Positions 48,612 to 60,464 of a stretch of DNA of 64,000 nt are shown piece by piece. Each line of letters starts with the position of its first letter. The first letter of the stretch is position 1. The stretch lies in assembly GCA_930367205.1 (NCBI GenBank), contig OV884011.1:111095139-111159138 (forward strand). The letters run 5' to 3'. A program made the translations under genes and the position numbers. Source of the stretch: Acanthosoma haemorrhoidale. Lineage: Eukaryota; Arthropoda; Insecta; Hemiptera; Acanthosomatidae. The notes under the pieces are model-generated. The model did no database searches. It was not told where the DNA came from and saw only the letters and a list, made by a program, of their open reading frames with translations.

Positions 48612-49170
48612 CAATTTTGTCTTGAAACGAGCATCTGTATGGTTTCTTAGAAATATATCTATTTTTTATTAATTTTACTGTTGCTTCATAACCTTTTATT
48701 TTTCCTATGTCGAATTTTGACTTAGCAAAAATTTCCTTATTTTTCTGTATAGTATTTTCTATCTTGTTTATATCTGATATTTCAGTCTTATTAATTTGCC
48801 GATCTTTTTGTTTTGTTATCTCTTTTTGTGTTATTATTAAGTTTTCATCTTGACATAGTTTAATTTTTTTTATTAAATCTAATCCTAATAGAAAATCATC
48901 TTTAAAATTAATACTTTTCAATAAAAAACTGAAAATTTTCTTCCATATTACCGATTTTAATTCTTAATACAACCGTACCCTCTGTTTTCGCTACTCCTGT
49001 TACCCCTTTTATATTATCTCTCCCACTTATTATTATTATTATCTTTATTATTTTTTAAAAATTCATAATTTATCAAAGAAATATTAGATCCAGAGTCATA
49101 AAGACCAATAGCTGGATTTCGATTAGCGAGAAATCTTATTTTAATAAGTGGGAGGACTACTCGTTTTTTG
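48612..49170 (-). pseudogene. Group F protease and pre-RT region
   Basis: RNPAIGLYDSGSNISLI near 49110-49150 holds the D-S-G aspartic protease triad. After a frameshift the frame at 48921 reads FLLGLDLIKKIKL (protease C-terminal 'G.D' pattern), then a Lys/Gln/Ile-rich linker, then FAKSKFDIGKIKGYEATVKL and YISKKPYRCSFQDKIE, the conserved lead-in to gypsy RT. The sequence departs from the family right after DKIE, at the junction with the family B and LTR fragments. Confidence 0.75.
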
Positions 49171-49254
49171 CCCCTTCAGAGCTTGCTATCATATCTTGAA
49201 CTTCTCCATTATTTGTAACCTTAATATTCTCATTTTTTATTTTTTTCAATTGTT

Positions 49255-50213
49255 TATCTCTTTAACGACACGAACTCTCTAAATGAAATCTATTTTGAAA
49301 ACCTAATTTTTCACATATTGTACATGTTTTTTTCTCGCTTGAACATTTTTGTTTTTCTTTCTCTTTTTTTCTTTCATTTAACTTACCAAATTGTGTTAAT
49401 TTTTCCATTCAATTTTCCATGCTTACAATAGACTTTCTTTCTAATTTATTTTGTATAAAATTTGGTAAGTTAATTACAATCAGATTAATTTGAGTATTTA
49501 GTGAGATACATTCATCTATTTCTAACAATAAACTTCTTTTCTTTAACGCATATTCTAAAAGGGAACCATTTAAATATTTAAAATTATATGCATATGCTAT
49601 ATCAGTCCAGGACTGTGCAGAGAAGGTTTCAATAAAGGAATTATTCCAAGCTTCCCAATTAAACATTGAGTTCTGTTTCCAGAATATATTATACCAATCT
49701 AATGCAGACTTTTCTAAGAATAATCTTAGAGCTTCTGCATATTTGTCTTGAGTAATCCCCACTCTAGCACACTCCTGAACGAATAAATTTAGCCATATCT
49801 TAGTATTTAAATTTTCACCATTAAATTTTTCTGTAACCATATCTATCTTTAACCCGAGAACACATATGTTTTTCTACGGTACCTGTTGTGGCATTGTTTA
49901 TGTTAGGTATAACCTCTTCTAAATATTCATCATAAAATGTTACATTACCTTCTACATTCAAATAAATCTTGCTGAGCTCTTCTGGCATTGTCAACACTAT
50001 TTTTCGAAATTTGTTTCGAATTCTCAAACTCTTCACCACATTCTTCACTGTAGTATCGAAGAGTTGTTTATGCTGAGCGCTAGACTGTTTATCTTTTGGA
50101 AATATAAAGCTTTCCGTTCGGCCAACCAGCTGAATCGTCGTAACTTTCACTACAGTTCTTCTGGAATCTTCACCAGCTTCTGAGATGAAATGAAATTTCG
50201 CTTTTGTCTCCAT
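49255..50213 (-). pseudogene. Group F gag with zinc knuckle
   Basis: The N-terminal frame 50213-49821 starts at an ATG (METKAKFHFISEAGED). It overlaps by 20 bases the next frame, 49840-49409, whose KFNGENLNTKIWLNLFVQEC, LRLFLEKSALDWY and FKYLNGSLLEYALKKRSLLL are characteristic of capsid proteins of a widespread arthropod Ty3/gypsy group. Beyond a stop, CTICEKLGFQNRFHLESSC (about 49260-49330) is its long-spaced C-X2-C-X9-H-X4-C knuckle, with P changed to L in the usual RFHPE. The 20-base overlap may be a natural frameshift or decay. Confidence 0.78.
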
Positions 50214-50219
50214 TGTATT

Positions 50220-53200
50220 GATTTGTAAGTTTCGAATTCAGAAACTTAAGGAGGTGGAGGTTGTCTGATTATAAATCGAACACTTGCAGATGTAGTTTAT
50301 AACTGTAATATTAAACTTATGTACACATTAGCTAGCGCTACAAATATTACAATAAACAAATAAAACCTAAAACTAACCTGAATCAAGACAATTGTCGATA
50401 ATAAGTGTTGACCATTGTCTTAACAAGAGTACCCATATTCAGTAGGTTACAACTCAGAGCATCTTCGATCTTAGCGCGCTCTGTAGGGACCTCACATATG
50501 TGCCGAAGTTTGGCGGTAGCGTTCAAACTTACATATATATATATATATATATATGTTATGGCTAGTGGCAAGACATTGTTAAGCCTTCTATAGCTCTCTA
50601 GCACTCTTTCTGGTCTTCATTATGTAGTGAAACAATCTGAGAGCTACGTTGCTTCCGATTTCTCCACCAACTTCACTGGGAAATTTTTGGAAGCGTTGGA
50701 GCTCCTGGGCAGATTTGGTATGTACATGTTGTGTGAATTTTGGAATGGGTGTTCCCTGTACGTATTTATTGAGTGGAAATGTATATGAAGTATGAATGAG
50801 CTCTTAAATCGCGATTATTAATTCTGGGTAAGTAAATTGTAATTTTACAAACAAAGAGCTTTTTAATTAAAAAAAAAAAGTATTAATAAGATATAAACGT
50901 TTGAAATACCCGATAATGTCCTTTAACAGGTAGAAACCTTAAATGAATAAATATATCTTCCAAGCCCTAAGACCCGTTATAAAAATAGTACATTAAAACG
51001 CTTTAATTTCCTGAACGTTTAATAAATCAGGGGATTTGTTTGGCGAATCAATACAAACTAGGGTGGCAAGCAGTAAAGTATACAACGCTCTTCAAATATT
51101 AACTATTGGCTCTTCCTTCATGTGCCCCACTTTTACGGGTCGAATCCAAGTTTTATCAAATTTGTGGCGTCCTGAAGGCTTAAAAGGACGCGGACAATCT
51201 CCTGATTTCTCAAACAATACGAGGTTTACTTTTTCATTCTTTCTGGAACTCTATGGTTGCAATAAACTTTGTATGGTTGCCTTCCGATCAGTAGTTTGAT
51301 TCCCTCATTAATGCAACATACTAGGACTACCAAGATTGCTGCCGTTGATGTTAAGTTGCCTTGAGGTATAGCATACCAACCAGAAACTAGGATTGTCAGT
51401 TACAAGGTAATCCTCTGAACCTTCCTATCGGTCAGTGAAAGAGAACATCTAAAGTAAAGAGTTCCAAGTAGCGAATCGAACCCGTCCTGAATAATTGAGA
51501 ACAACGCATACTATTTATTTTATGTTGATGCCAAAATTAATATTGTGAAGGGAGACACTAGGTATGATATTATATTTCTTCAATCCGTCTGTATGTTCTT
51601 TGGTATTTTGTGGTTATTTGCTAGTCAAAATTCAGTAATTAGGAAGAAAGACCAAATAAAATCAAACGCAAAAAAAAAGCGGTTCCGTTTCGCTGAATTT
51701 TAAAGTTTGAAGTCTCGGCACAGAAGCTATTCAAGATTCTGATTTTTCCCTCAAGACCTAAAAGCACATTGAAGACGGTAAAAAAAAACAATAATCACGT
51801 CCTGGTGGCCTAACACTATTAGCACTTCATAATGGCTACTTGAGGGACTAAAAGCTCTTGTAAATAAAACAAATAAACTTACGTTACAATATTGAACGGA
51901 GAATTTGTTTCTCATACTTTTTAATCTTAGGGCAAACTACAATTCAAAACGTCCTACAATTATTACGAATAGGAAAAGGCATGTTTACGGTGTCTCCTGC
52001 TCACTGAGGAATCGAAGGGAACATAAAGCCAAATCGTGTTGCAAATCTGGTAAGAAAAGATGAAAACAAGGATTAAGAGAGCGAAGTGGTATAGAAGGAA
52101 GGAGTTCAAGAAACTTGTAAATACGAGAAAAAGTTGAATAAAATAATATTCAATGTTGATCAACTCAAGAAGTAAACCCTCTCCGAAAGACCTTCGAGAA
52201 GGGAAGAAACCATTCCATGCATACACACAATAGGCCACACTTTATATATCTGCTGCAAGGCCTGCATCCCTCCATAAAAAGATATCAACGGGAATAGATC
52301 AGTGAAGCAAACCATTCGGCCAACATGCTACAGCATAATCATAGAACATTCATGTAAGCGCCAATGACCCTTTGACTTAGAGGCGCTGAATTTATAGTAT
52401 ACATTAATGGAAACATAGGAATAATAATTACATCAAGTTGAAATTAATTTGAATTAGTAATTTATGATATTTGAAGGATGCAAAAGTTGATGATGGTTCA
52501 AAAATGTGCATAATATCTAAAGAATAGCACTTTGCACTGATAACCCTTAATAACCTCCCATTATAACTTATTCCCATGGAACTGCATACTGAGTAACAAA
52601 AGTTATGTTGAATTAGCATAGTTCACGGTTTCCAGGTCAAGAATTAATCTTCACCGCTGTTAATTGTATCCCTTTTATTGCCACAGGCCTTGGAGTCTGT
52701 ACATCAGCGTACCATATAAAAATTCTCTTACCTCACACATTATATAAAGTGTACATATTACTACAGCAAATATAATTACCACCATGTGCATTTATTTAAA
52801 TATTCCATATTGTGGAATATGCAACTCACTCGGTGTATATTGAATGAAGGGTCACATATTGTATTCTGTAAGTTGACTAAATGGAGTTATTTATTCAGTA
52901 GAAACTATGAATAATCTATCTTACTCACCTTAACTGTCAGTCAATAGCTGTCCGAGATGCCGAATTTCAATATTGTTTAATTTTCTGTAAAAAAATACAT
53001 TTTAGTGCAGAATTGATGAAGAAAAGTTTCACTCCCTTATTATAAATAAAAATATTCCATATTTTAATAGCCCGTTCCAAAGGAAAAAAAACTAACATAT
53101 AATGTGTAGGAAATTTATGTTTTCTATATATTATTCACAGAAGTTTTGATTTAATCTAATCATATTGGTCCCAGACCCAATAAACTTTGGTGTGAGATGT

Positions 53201-53290
53201 CATCGGCTTACCACGGTACTGTTCCTTTTCCAGCCCTTGGTGACTAGTTGGATCTACGTTCGATCACTATGATTTTGATGGTGGAGACAT
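50220..53290. other. AT-rich stretch, nothing recognised
   Basis: Contains a (TA)n run at about 50532-50553. The part next to the group F gag (50220-50700) could hold its leader or LTR, but I find no repeat copy or primer-binding site. Remaining frames show no domains. Confidence 0.35.
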
Positions 53291-53299
53291 AAAGGAACC

Positions 53300-53594
53300 A
53301 ATATTCGGAGCCTTATAAAAAGTAGCGCTCGGGCACTTTAAGAGAATGCCCCGGCAGATGGTTACTGGGGACTGGATGGGAGGCTGCTGGCTGGCCCTAA
53401 AGCAGTTTACGATCGAAAGCACAAGTACGGTTGCGGATAGTACCGGCTTTGCATACAGGGTTATAACGTTCTCCCTGGGGAGCAATCTTGACCATTTGCA
53501 TATGGATGTGGCCCGTGGTCAGGATTTAGTTCGGAGTGTGGGATCTGATAAATATTCTAAGGGCGAGGAAATAAATTCTGATCGGGTTGGGTAA
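53300..53594 (+). other. GC-richer open segment with TATA-like sequence, unrecognised
   Basis: CCTTATAAAAAG near 53310 is followed by ATG 53347 and 82 open codons (MPRQMVTGDWMGGCWLALKQ, then FAYRVITFSLGSNLDHLHMD). Base composition differs sharply from the flanks. The minus strand is also open for 72 codons. This may be a fragment of an unknown transposon or an exon. No family recognised. Confidence 0.2.
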
Positions 53595-53599
53595 CGCTG

Positions 53600-54820
53600 T
53601 ATTGCATCATCGTATTAAGAATAAAGGTAACCAAAAGGAGGGCCTCTACTAATACTAAAGTTTAAAGCGATCTGACTAGAATATTTATATCGCATAATGT
53701 TGAATCTTTGGCAGTATCAGCCTTCGCTAATGTTTAAAATGGGTAGAGAAATAAAATGAAATAAGAATAGGTAAAATTAAGAATGTATATACACAAATAA
53801 GAGACACATTCCTAGAATTAAAAATATGTAAAGGAATCAAGGTGAAAAAAACAACAGGGTGAAGGACATCAAACTAGAATTTGCTAGAGAAATAAAAATA
53901 ATATCTACCCAATTACACACAAGCACTGCTGATTCATTTGTGATAAGAAATCACTAAATAATTTTTGTTTGAACACATTTAATGAAAGAACTTGGCAAAT
54001 GGAGGGGGAGAGGTTCAAAAAGGATATTTTCGTTATTATGTAGTAATTCTATGGGGTAAGGACATAGGATGGAACCATAGGGTGAAATCAGTTGGAACGA
54101 TATAACCATCTTCCATTGCCGGATCTCCATATGTTTTCGTGTACGTTTAATGCTATTTTATCGTTATCACCTTTCGCGAGTTCTTATTTTATAACCTTGA
54201 ACCTAGAACCTGGAGTTAAGAAATGTTAAAGGTTAGGGAAGATCAGGTTGTTATTTTAGGGGTCAAGGAAATGACCACAATGCGTGCGCACAGAGGGAGG
54301 GACGTAAAACCTTATTTAATTTTTTTCCTCAAAACCCCTTGTACAATATATTTCTTAAAAGCTGATATTTAATTTAATGAATTTATATTAAATAAAATTG
54401 TACTTATGATCATGGTATATAATGCAGATGGGCTAGATATATTATATACTAACGTATATTACTTGTGAAGTTACAAAATATTAATTATTGTTAAAGATAA
54501 TGCAATTAAAAACACTGAAATGTAGCAATATTGAAATAAGTGAACTTTGGACGGATTATAATGCCTGACTATTAAAATTATTATGAAAACAAATAATACA
54601 CTGTTTGCATTAATGTCGCCATCTGATAGTGGATGGATTCATTCTAAACTCTTGTATTTATTTTCATAAAAAAAAAAGAAGGATAAAAAAATTTCTATAT
54701 ATTTTTATTTGAATGCTATTTTTAGATATGCTATTTCGCCACCACAAAGATATAATCAAATGAGTAACTGGAAATAAATATGGAACGTGTGTTGATAATG
54801 GAAGTTCTTACAAATATTTT
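53600..54820. other. AT-rich stretch, nothing recognised
   Basis: No frames or repeats of note. Confidence 0.4.
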
Positions 54821-54833
54821 TTATTATTATTGA

Positions 54834-55080
54834 GAGACGCGTTGGGACGAAGGAGCATTGGGTACTTCCCATGATCCTTCTTCACCTTCAACTTCACTAT
54901 TCGCACGCGAGGGAGGTGACAACCATGTGGATTTGGGAGGTCTCTGGGCTGTTTGTAAATACTGCATGAACGAGTGATTGAATGAAAATTGTAAATATGG
55001 TATGAATGAGAACATTTATCACAATTACTGAATTATAAGGCAGGTTTGTAATTTTAGCACAATATAGAAGTTTCAATATA
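54834..55080 (+). mobile_element. Family A LINE 3' end with target-site duplication
   Basis: Runs from GAGACGCGTTGGGACG, through GCACGCGAGGGAGGTGAC, CTCTGGGCTGTTTGTAAATA and TAAGGCAGGTTTGTAATTTT, to AGCACAATATAG. All are family A 3' untranslated blocks in order. TATTATTATTGA flanks it on both sides (54822-54833 and 55081-55092); being low-complexity, this duplication is slightly less certain. Confidence 0.85.
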
Positions 55081-55092
55081 TATTATTATTGA

Positions 55093-58000
55093 ACTATTAA
55101 GCATTAGAAAATCAACGCCTAAGAAAAAATTACGTTTTACCTTTTAAATCATTGTTTTCTCAAATTAAGTAAAAAATCGAAACATAATTTTTCACTTGTG
55201 GACTATATATTTTGACCCAACATTTCGTCATTGAGCACCATAAAAGCATATTGTTGTTATTTCTATTTATTAGATTTTCCAAGATTCTGATCTAAAATTA
55301 TCTTGTGCTTTCCACTATTAAAAATTAGATAGAAGGTAGCCAAACTCAGATTTATTAGAATTCCACTATCGGCCTTGTGTAATACTGAACATCGGGGGTT
55401 TCCAAACTTTTGATGAATTCCTTTACGCTACTAAGACTTTTACATGAAACATTTGAAGGATTTTTTCTTAAGCATCCTCTTTTACGCAATATATCAGATA
55501 TATTTTTACTTATCGGTGTTATTATAAACATTACTTGCATCTCTCCTCTCCAAGTACCTAATAAAGTTTTCTACTTTCACTCAACTCATTCAATTTGATT
55601 TGCACAGGACCCACTTTTCTGAGTAATTCTTCACCAGGTGAACTTTTACGTCTGTTCTTTATTAGATATTCCCTTCGTAGTTTATATTGATTTTGTTGTG
55701 TGTTGGTTGGAACAAAGTAATGGCTTTGTTTGTATGTTCAATCTCAGTAAATTAAGTATGTATTGTATATTCAAGTATCACTCTACACTAGATGACAAAT
55801 AAATTACTTTTAATAAAAAGAAAATTGTAATAGACAAGATTCCAATAAAAAAATATTATTTAAACGATCGGTTTTACATTAAACTTTTGTATCTTTGCAA
55901 TTATCTAATAGATCAAATGTCAATAAACAGTCAACGTTTTGCCTGTTCAGGCATTATCAAGAAATAAAATTTTGAAACTGTTATATATAATTGACATTAG
56001 AAAAATAAGATTCATACAGATTTTGTTTCTTGAAAAATATAATACAAAGTATGGACATATGTTTGAGATTACAAAACATTGTAATTATAGAATTTGGTCG
56101 TTTAAATTTTACTTTGTATAAGTAAAGCATCTTATGAATCAAACTAATGATTGTGCATATTTTTAATAGCTTTTGTCTAGTAGTCAAATATATTTTTTCA
56201 TAAATGACGGATCAAATTTTACTCAATCATATTTGACATCAATCGCCATACAAATCTAAAAATTTTATTTATGAGACTATTTCTAGATATACTATTTCTA
56301 TTTCAAGTAACATCCACGAGATAAGTGTACCTGTGATGGAAACTTGGTCATATCTAATGATGACAGACCTGACAGACCTGAATTTAATCAAAGTATCAGT
56401 GGAGGGGTAGCTGTTGATTGAAGCAGAAGTATTGCAGGAACCACGCTTAGCTGGGCAACCCTTCTCAGAAATATCTCCTTTAAGTATAAGGGCTTCTTTC
56501 GGTTGAAGGGAGTATTTCTGTCCATAGACGAAACAATTCTTAACTTACTTTTGCAGAGAGATCAGAGGACAATAGCGGCCAACTATTTTGTAATGGAATC
56601 CGAGAGGAAAAAGTATGAAGTCGGAAACAAAAACAATTTTCCAAAGATATCATAGCATCAATTTAAATAAAGTTCTTATCGACAATTCCCGATAACTTCA
56701 CTTAAAACGAATTGTAACCGATAAATTTGCTTTTGGTAAAAATCTTAGGTAACTTTTATTATTCTAGGTATGTACAGATCTTAAATAGTTTTTACTTAAT
56801 ATGCACAAAAAAACTTGAAGTATATACTTAATTCTGATAAAACATGAAACAAGTATTCCGAAATATGTCAAATAATACTAAAATGTTGAAACGATAATTT
56901 TATTAAACTTATTTTTTATATGTAATCTATTTTAGTATCCATGTATAATATGAATTTTAATAAGTTTCATGTATAAAATAAGACAATCAAGTTTGTTAAT
57001 CGATTCCATGATATAAGAAAGAGTTCACTACTCGTGATTAGGTTTATGAATAATTTATTGCTTTGAAGTTTCTTATTATTATTCTCCTATATCAGTGATC
57101 AACTGTGGGTTTAAACAGTACTTTTTTCTTTTGCGAAATCTACCTTGGCTCTTTATACTTGGTTAGACTGTACTAACTTTGTCTTCAACTGGAAATGTAT
57201 CTACGTTGCCAGTCGTTGTTTTTACATGTGCGTTAAAAATAAGATCAGTGTGGTAAAAAGTAAATTTGTTTTTAGTTTTTTTTTTATTGATATGAATGAA
57301 TCAATTTTTTGTTTCAGGTTATTTTTGCTGAATACAAAGAGTAATCAAACACTTGCTGGAGACATGTTCTTCAGCAAAACGTTCTTATCCGTATTATTTA
57401 TATCACTTCTTAATCAAGGGAGATTAATGATAGTAGGTCATAGAAAACCGCACAGTCGGAAGTACATCTCCAATCTGAACAGGAGTTTTAGTTTGTGGCA
57501 TATAGGTAGGAGTTGTGAATACTTCCTGAAGAATCGGTTTTATTTTATCTATTATCATGGATACAGTTTGAATGCTGCTTTAAACATAGGAATAAGATTG
57601 ACAATGACTAAAAACCTTACAAGGATCTGTTAAATATTGATCTGGTACTACCTCTCGATAATACGAAGTCCTCCCTAGCACAAAGATGGTATATTAGGCC
57701 TAGGTAGAACCGCCCTGACTAAATACCTACTATTAAACATACTGTATATCTAAATGTAAAGTATATAACTAAGGAGAAAATATTATTGAGCAAGATAATT
57801 GTAAAATATTCCTGTACAACATTTAAACACACTGTATTTATCATTATGAACCAGAGAGCCATGACATAAATGAACCAACTGTGAAACCATTCATAAAATA
57901 AACCAGTCTACACACATCAGTATGGGTTATTTTGTCTTAAACGTCTAAAATAATACAAATTTACTTCATGAAAACGCTTTTGTATGTAACGCAGAGACTA

Positions 58001-58379
58001 TGAGATGTTAACATGTGGCACAAGAAGGAATAGCTGAAGCCATACAGTTGATTTTATCAATTCAAGATTTGACAGGCTTCTTAGAAGTTACTGGAAGCCA
58101 TTTTATTTTGATTTAAAATGTTTATTTTTCTGTTCAACAGCCTCTGATGAAAAAAAATGCTATGAGAAAAAAAAACGTATCAATATCATTTTATCAGTTA
58201 TTTGTAATATCAACTTAAATGAAAGCAATGAAATACTTGGACCCGAAGTATGAAATACCTCAGATCTATAATATGTCTCCATTATGAGTATAAACGTTTT
58301 ATAGCAAAAATATGCCTATGCAAAACATGATTACGGCCAAAGATCAACTAGGTACTAAAACAAAATTGAGAGATTGCAG
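55093..58379. other. AT-rich stretch, no supported gene
   Basis: The longest frame (57145-57633, 162 codons, plus) is rich in Phe, Ile and Tyr and has no domain. Its antisense strand also shows a 50-codon protein-like stretch (57440-57590). Neither can be supported. Confidence 0.35.
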
Positions 58380-59702
58380 AATACTGTTACTCGCTGATAC
58401 AATAAACTCCCAAGAAAGAAAATTGCTAGTAATATAGCCATTGCATGGTTCTCTTGTATAAGATTGCTGTACTTCCCTGACACATGGAAACAAGCCATCT
58501 TGTTCCCATTACTTGAGCCAGCAAAGAGCGGAGATCACCCAGCCCACTAACACCCGATCAGCCTGTTACCTCAGATGGAAAAATTACTGAGAAAATTCTT
58601 TTGAATTATCTCAAAAACTACTGCTTAGAAAACGACATTATTCCACACCAGCACCCCCTTCTGAAGGTACAGTAAGAAGCTAGCCATAATTTGAATAGAA
58701 ACATAGCCACGGCTATGATTTCGATTGACTGTACTCGAGCATTCGACTCGGTGTCTCACGGTACACTGTGTCAAATGATCTGCGACCGGGAATGCCCGGA
58801 GCAACTATATTCAATTCTGACTAGCTTCCTGAAAAAACAGATCTATGCGGGTGCGGGTGTGTGATAGCTTCTCCGAAGCTGTGCCACTGACCTGTGGAGT
58901 ACCCCAAGGAGCCGTCTTATCCCCTGTACTATTCAACGTATACACGTCTAAAATTGTAGGAGCCCGATATAAAAACACAACAGTTACTGCTTTCGCAGAT
59001 GACATAGCGGTGTACAGTAGCAGCATGAGTGCCAAGGTAGCTCTAAGACAGGCTGAAGTAGCCTTTAACCAGATCAGTGAGAGATTGGGGAGACTCAATA
59101 TCTCTGTAAACGCAGGTAAGACTGACTGCGTAATTTTCTCTTTTCAAAAGGGAAAAAGTCCACTACCTACTAGTTACATAGTAGAAACGGAGGAAAATTC
59201 ACCAGCCAACAACCTAGTTATATCTGTATATAATAGATAGTAATATCTGTGGATTAAAATGGACAGACACCTCAATTTTAGTAACCATTTTGCGAAGAAG
59301 TTGAAGCAAACACGCATGAAGTCTTACCGGCTTACACATTTATTGACTTCCCCCAATCTATCACTGCGTCTGAAGTTACTTATCTACAATAGTATACTCA
59401 GGCCTACTCTGCTGAATGGTGCACCGCTTTTTCGTTATCTGACGTATACGATAGCTCGGCGACTCCAACAATTTCAAAACGGTATACTAATGAAAGTGGT
59501 CAGAAATACTTCATTCGAGCAGCGGATCAATAGTGAACTTCATGAGACCTTTGATTTGCCTACTGTGGATGAATTCATTCAACGTAGACAAATCAAATTT
59601 TTCGACTCCTTGCAATACCTGACAAACCCGGTGTTTAACACGATAACCCCCGCTCCGTTCCCCCATCGATGGGAGGACGCTGTCGTGGCAGGAACGCTTT
59701 AG
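58380..59702 (+). pseudogene. Family B reverse transcriptase, degraded
   Basis: In shifting frames: NKLPRKKIASNIA, IRLLYFPDTWKQAILFPL, PAH-stop-HPISLLPQ, TAMISIDCTRAFDSVSHGTL, LTCGVPQGAVLSPVLFNVY, FADDIAVYSSS (about 58997) and LNISVNAGKTDCVIFSFQKG. The thumb is open at 59259-59702 (LKLLIYNSILRPTLLNGAPL, DEFIQRRQIKFFDSLQYL, PHRWEDAVV). Palm catalytic residues survive, but the fingers carry stops and frameshifts and the endonuclease is absent. Confidence 0.88.
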
Positions 59703-59971
59703 TATTAGGTTCTAGATATAGGTTTAGTTTTAGTTTGTTTCCCGGTTGTAAGCTAAAGGTGAGCCTCATCACCTAGTGTGTGTATGTGTTTTTTTACTTT
59801 TAACTTCAAAAAGATAATGTATCTATCATATTTGTGCACTCCTTCGAATGGATCTATGTATACAGCACGAGGAGAAAAATGTATTTATTTCTTAATATTT
59901 AATCAAAAATTATTTATTTTTTGTTCATTGTATGCTTATATAAATAAAGAGGTTTTGAAATAAAAAAAAAC
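58380..59971 (+). mobile_element. Family B LINE, 5'-truncated copy with poly(A)
   Basis: RT from the fingers onward, then a 3' untranslated region ending ATAAATAAAGAGGTTTTGAA plus an A run (about 59961-59970). The 3' end differs from the 27-kb copy, so this is a related subfamily. Confidence 0.85.
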
Positions 59972-60331
59972 AAAAAACATTGCATGGATAAGTTATCATA
60001 TGGGTTTTTATTCGGTACCGTATGATTCCCTCTAAAAGATTTTAACTTCTATAAAGTAATCCATATAATTAATGACAATAACGTGTCTATTAGAATAACT
60101 CATACGGTTATGGAAGATTGTTATATCTGCAGAAATAAAAGCCAAAATCCGAGCTTTAGTGATAGAACGATTTACCAGAGAAAATCTTTAGCTCCCTTTG
60201 ATACTTCATTGCTCTTAACCCACTCACCAGACTTCCTAATGATGCAATCAAGGGTTACGAACTTGAAACCCTGTTTCACTCTTCTTACTTAGATGACCTC
60301 AAGCTTTATGTCAAAAATGAATTAAGTGTCC

Positions 60332-60454
60332 TTTTTTTTTTTTTCATAGCCCCTTTAAATTTACAGATAGTTATATATAATTATAGATTCTCAGGCGAAT
60401 CTATTTACAAATTATTTTTGTATTTCCTGTAGCATCACTACATTATATACAGGT
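60332..60454 (-). mobile_element. Family B LINE 3' tail with target-site duplication
   Basis: The minus strand reads TGTATATAATGTAGTGATGC, ACAGGAAATACAAAAATAAT, AGATTCGCCTGAGAATCTAT and GGGGCTATG plus an A run, as at 28.10-28.21 kb. TTAAGTGTCC occurs exactly at both borders (60322-60331 and 60455-60464). Confidence 0.88.
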
Positions 60455-60464
60455 TTAAGTGTCC

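Larger units (their letters stand above)
48612..50213 (-). mobile_element. AT-rich Ty3/gypsy element (group F), gag to pre-RT
   Basis: On the minus strand the order is gag, zinc knuckle, aspartic protease and the segment just before RT, all in very AT-rich codon usage. RT, RNase H, integrase and LTRs are missing. Frameshifts lie at 49.83, 48.93 and near the knuckle. Confidence 0.8.

Noticed and set aside
51470..51484. Minus-strand GGTTCGATTC as a tRNA or SINE B box
   Set aside because: Only a weak A-box candidate lies at a plausible distance, and no cloverleaf can be drawn.
57145..57633. 162-codon ORF, the longest outside retroelements
   Set aside because: Phe/Ile/Tyr-rich composition typical of AT-rich noncoding DNA, no recognisable domain, and an intron-like pyrimidine tract inside. 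Not supported as a gene.
58439..59987. CATTGCATGG at 58439-58448 and 59978-59987 as a target-site duplication of the family B copy
   Set aside because: The left copy lies inside continuous RT coding similarity (SNIAIAWFSC), so it cannot be flanking DNA unless two elements are nested. Most likely coincidence.
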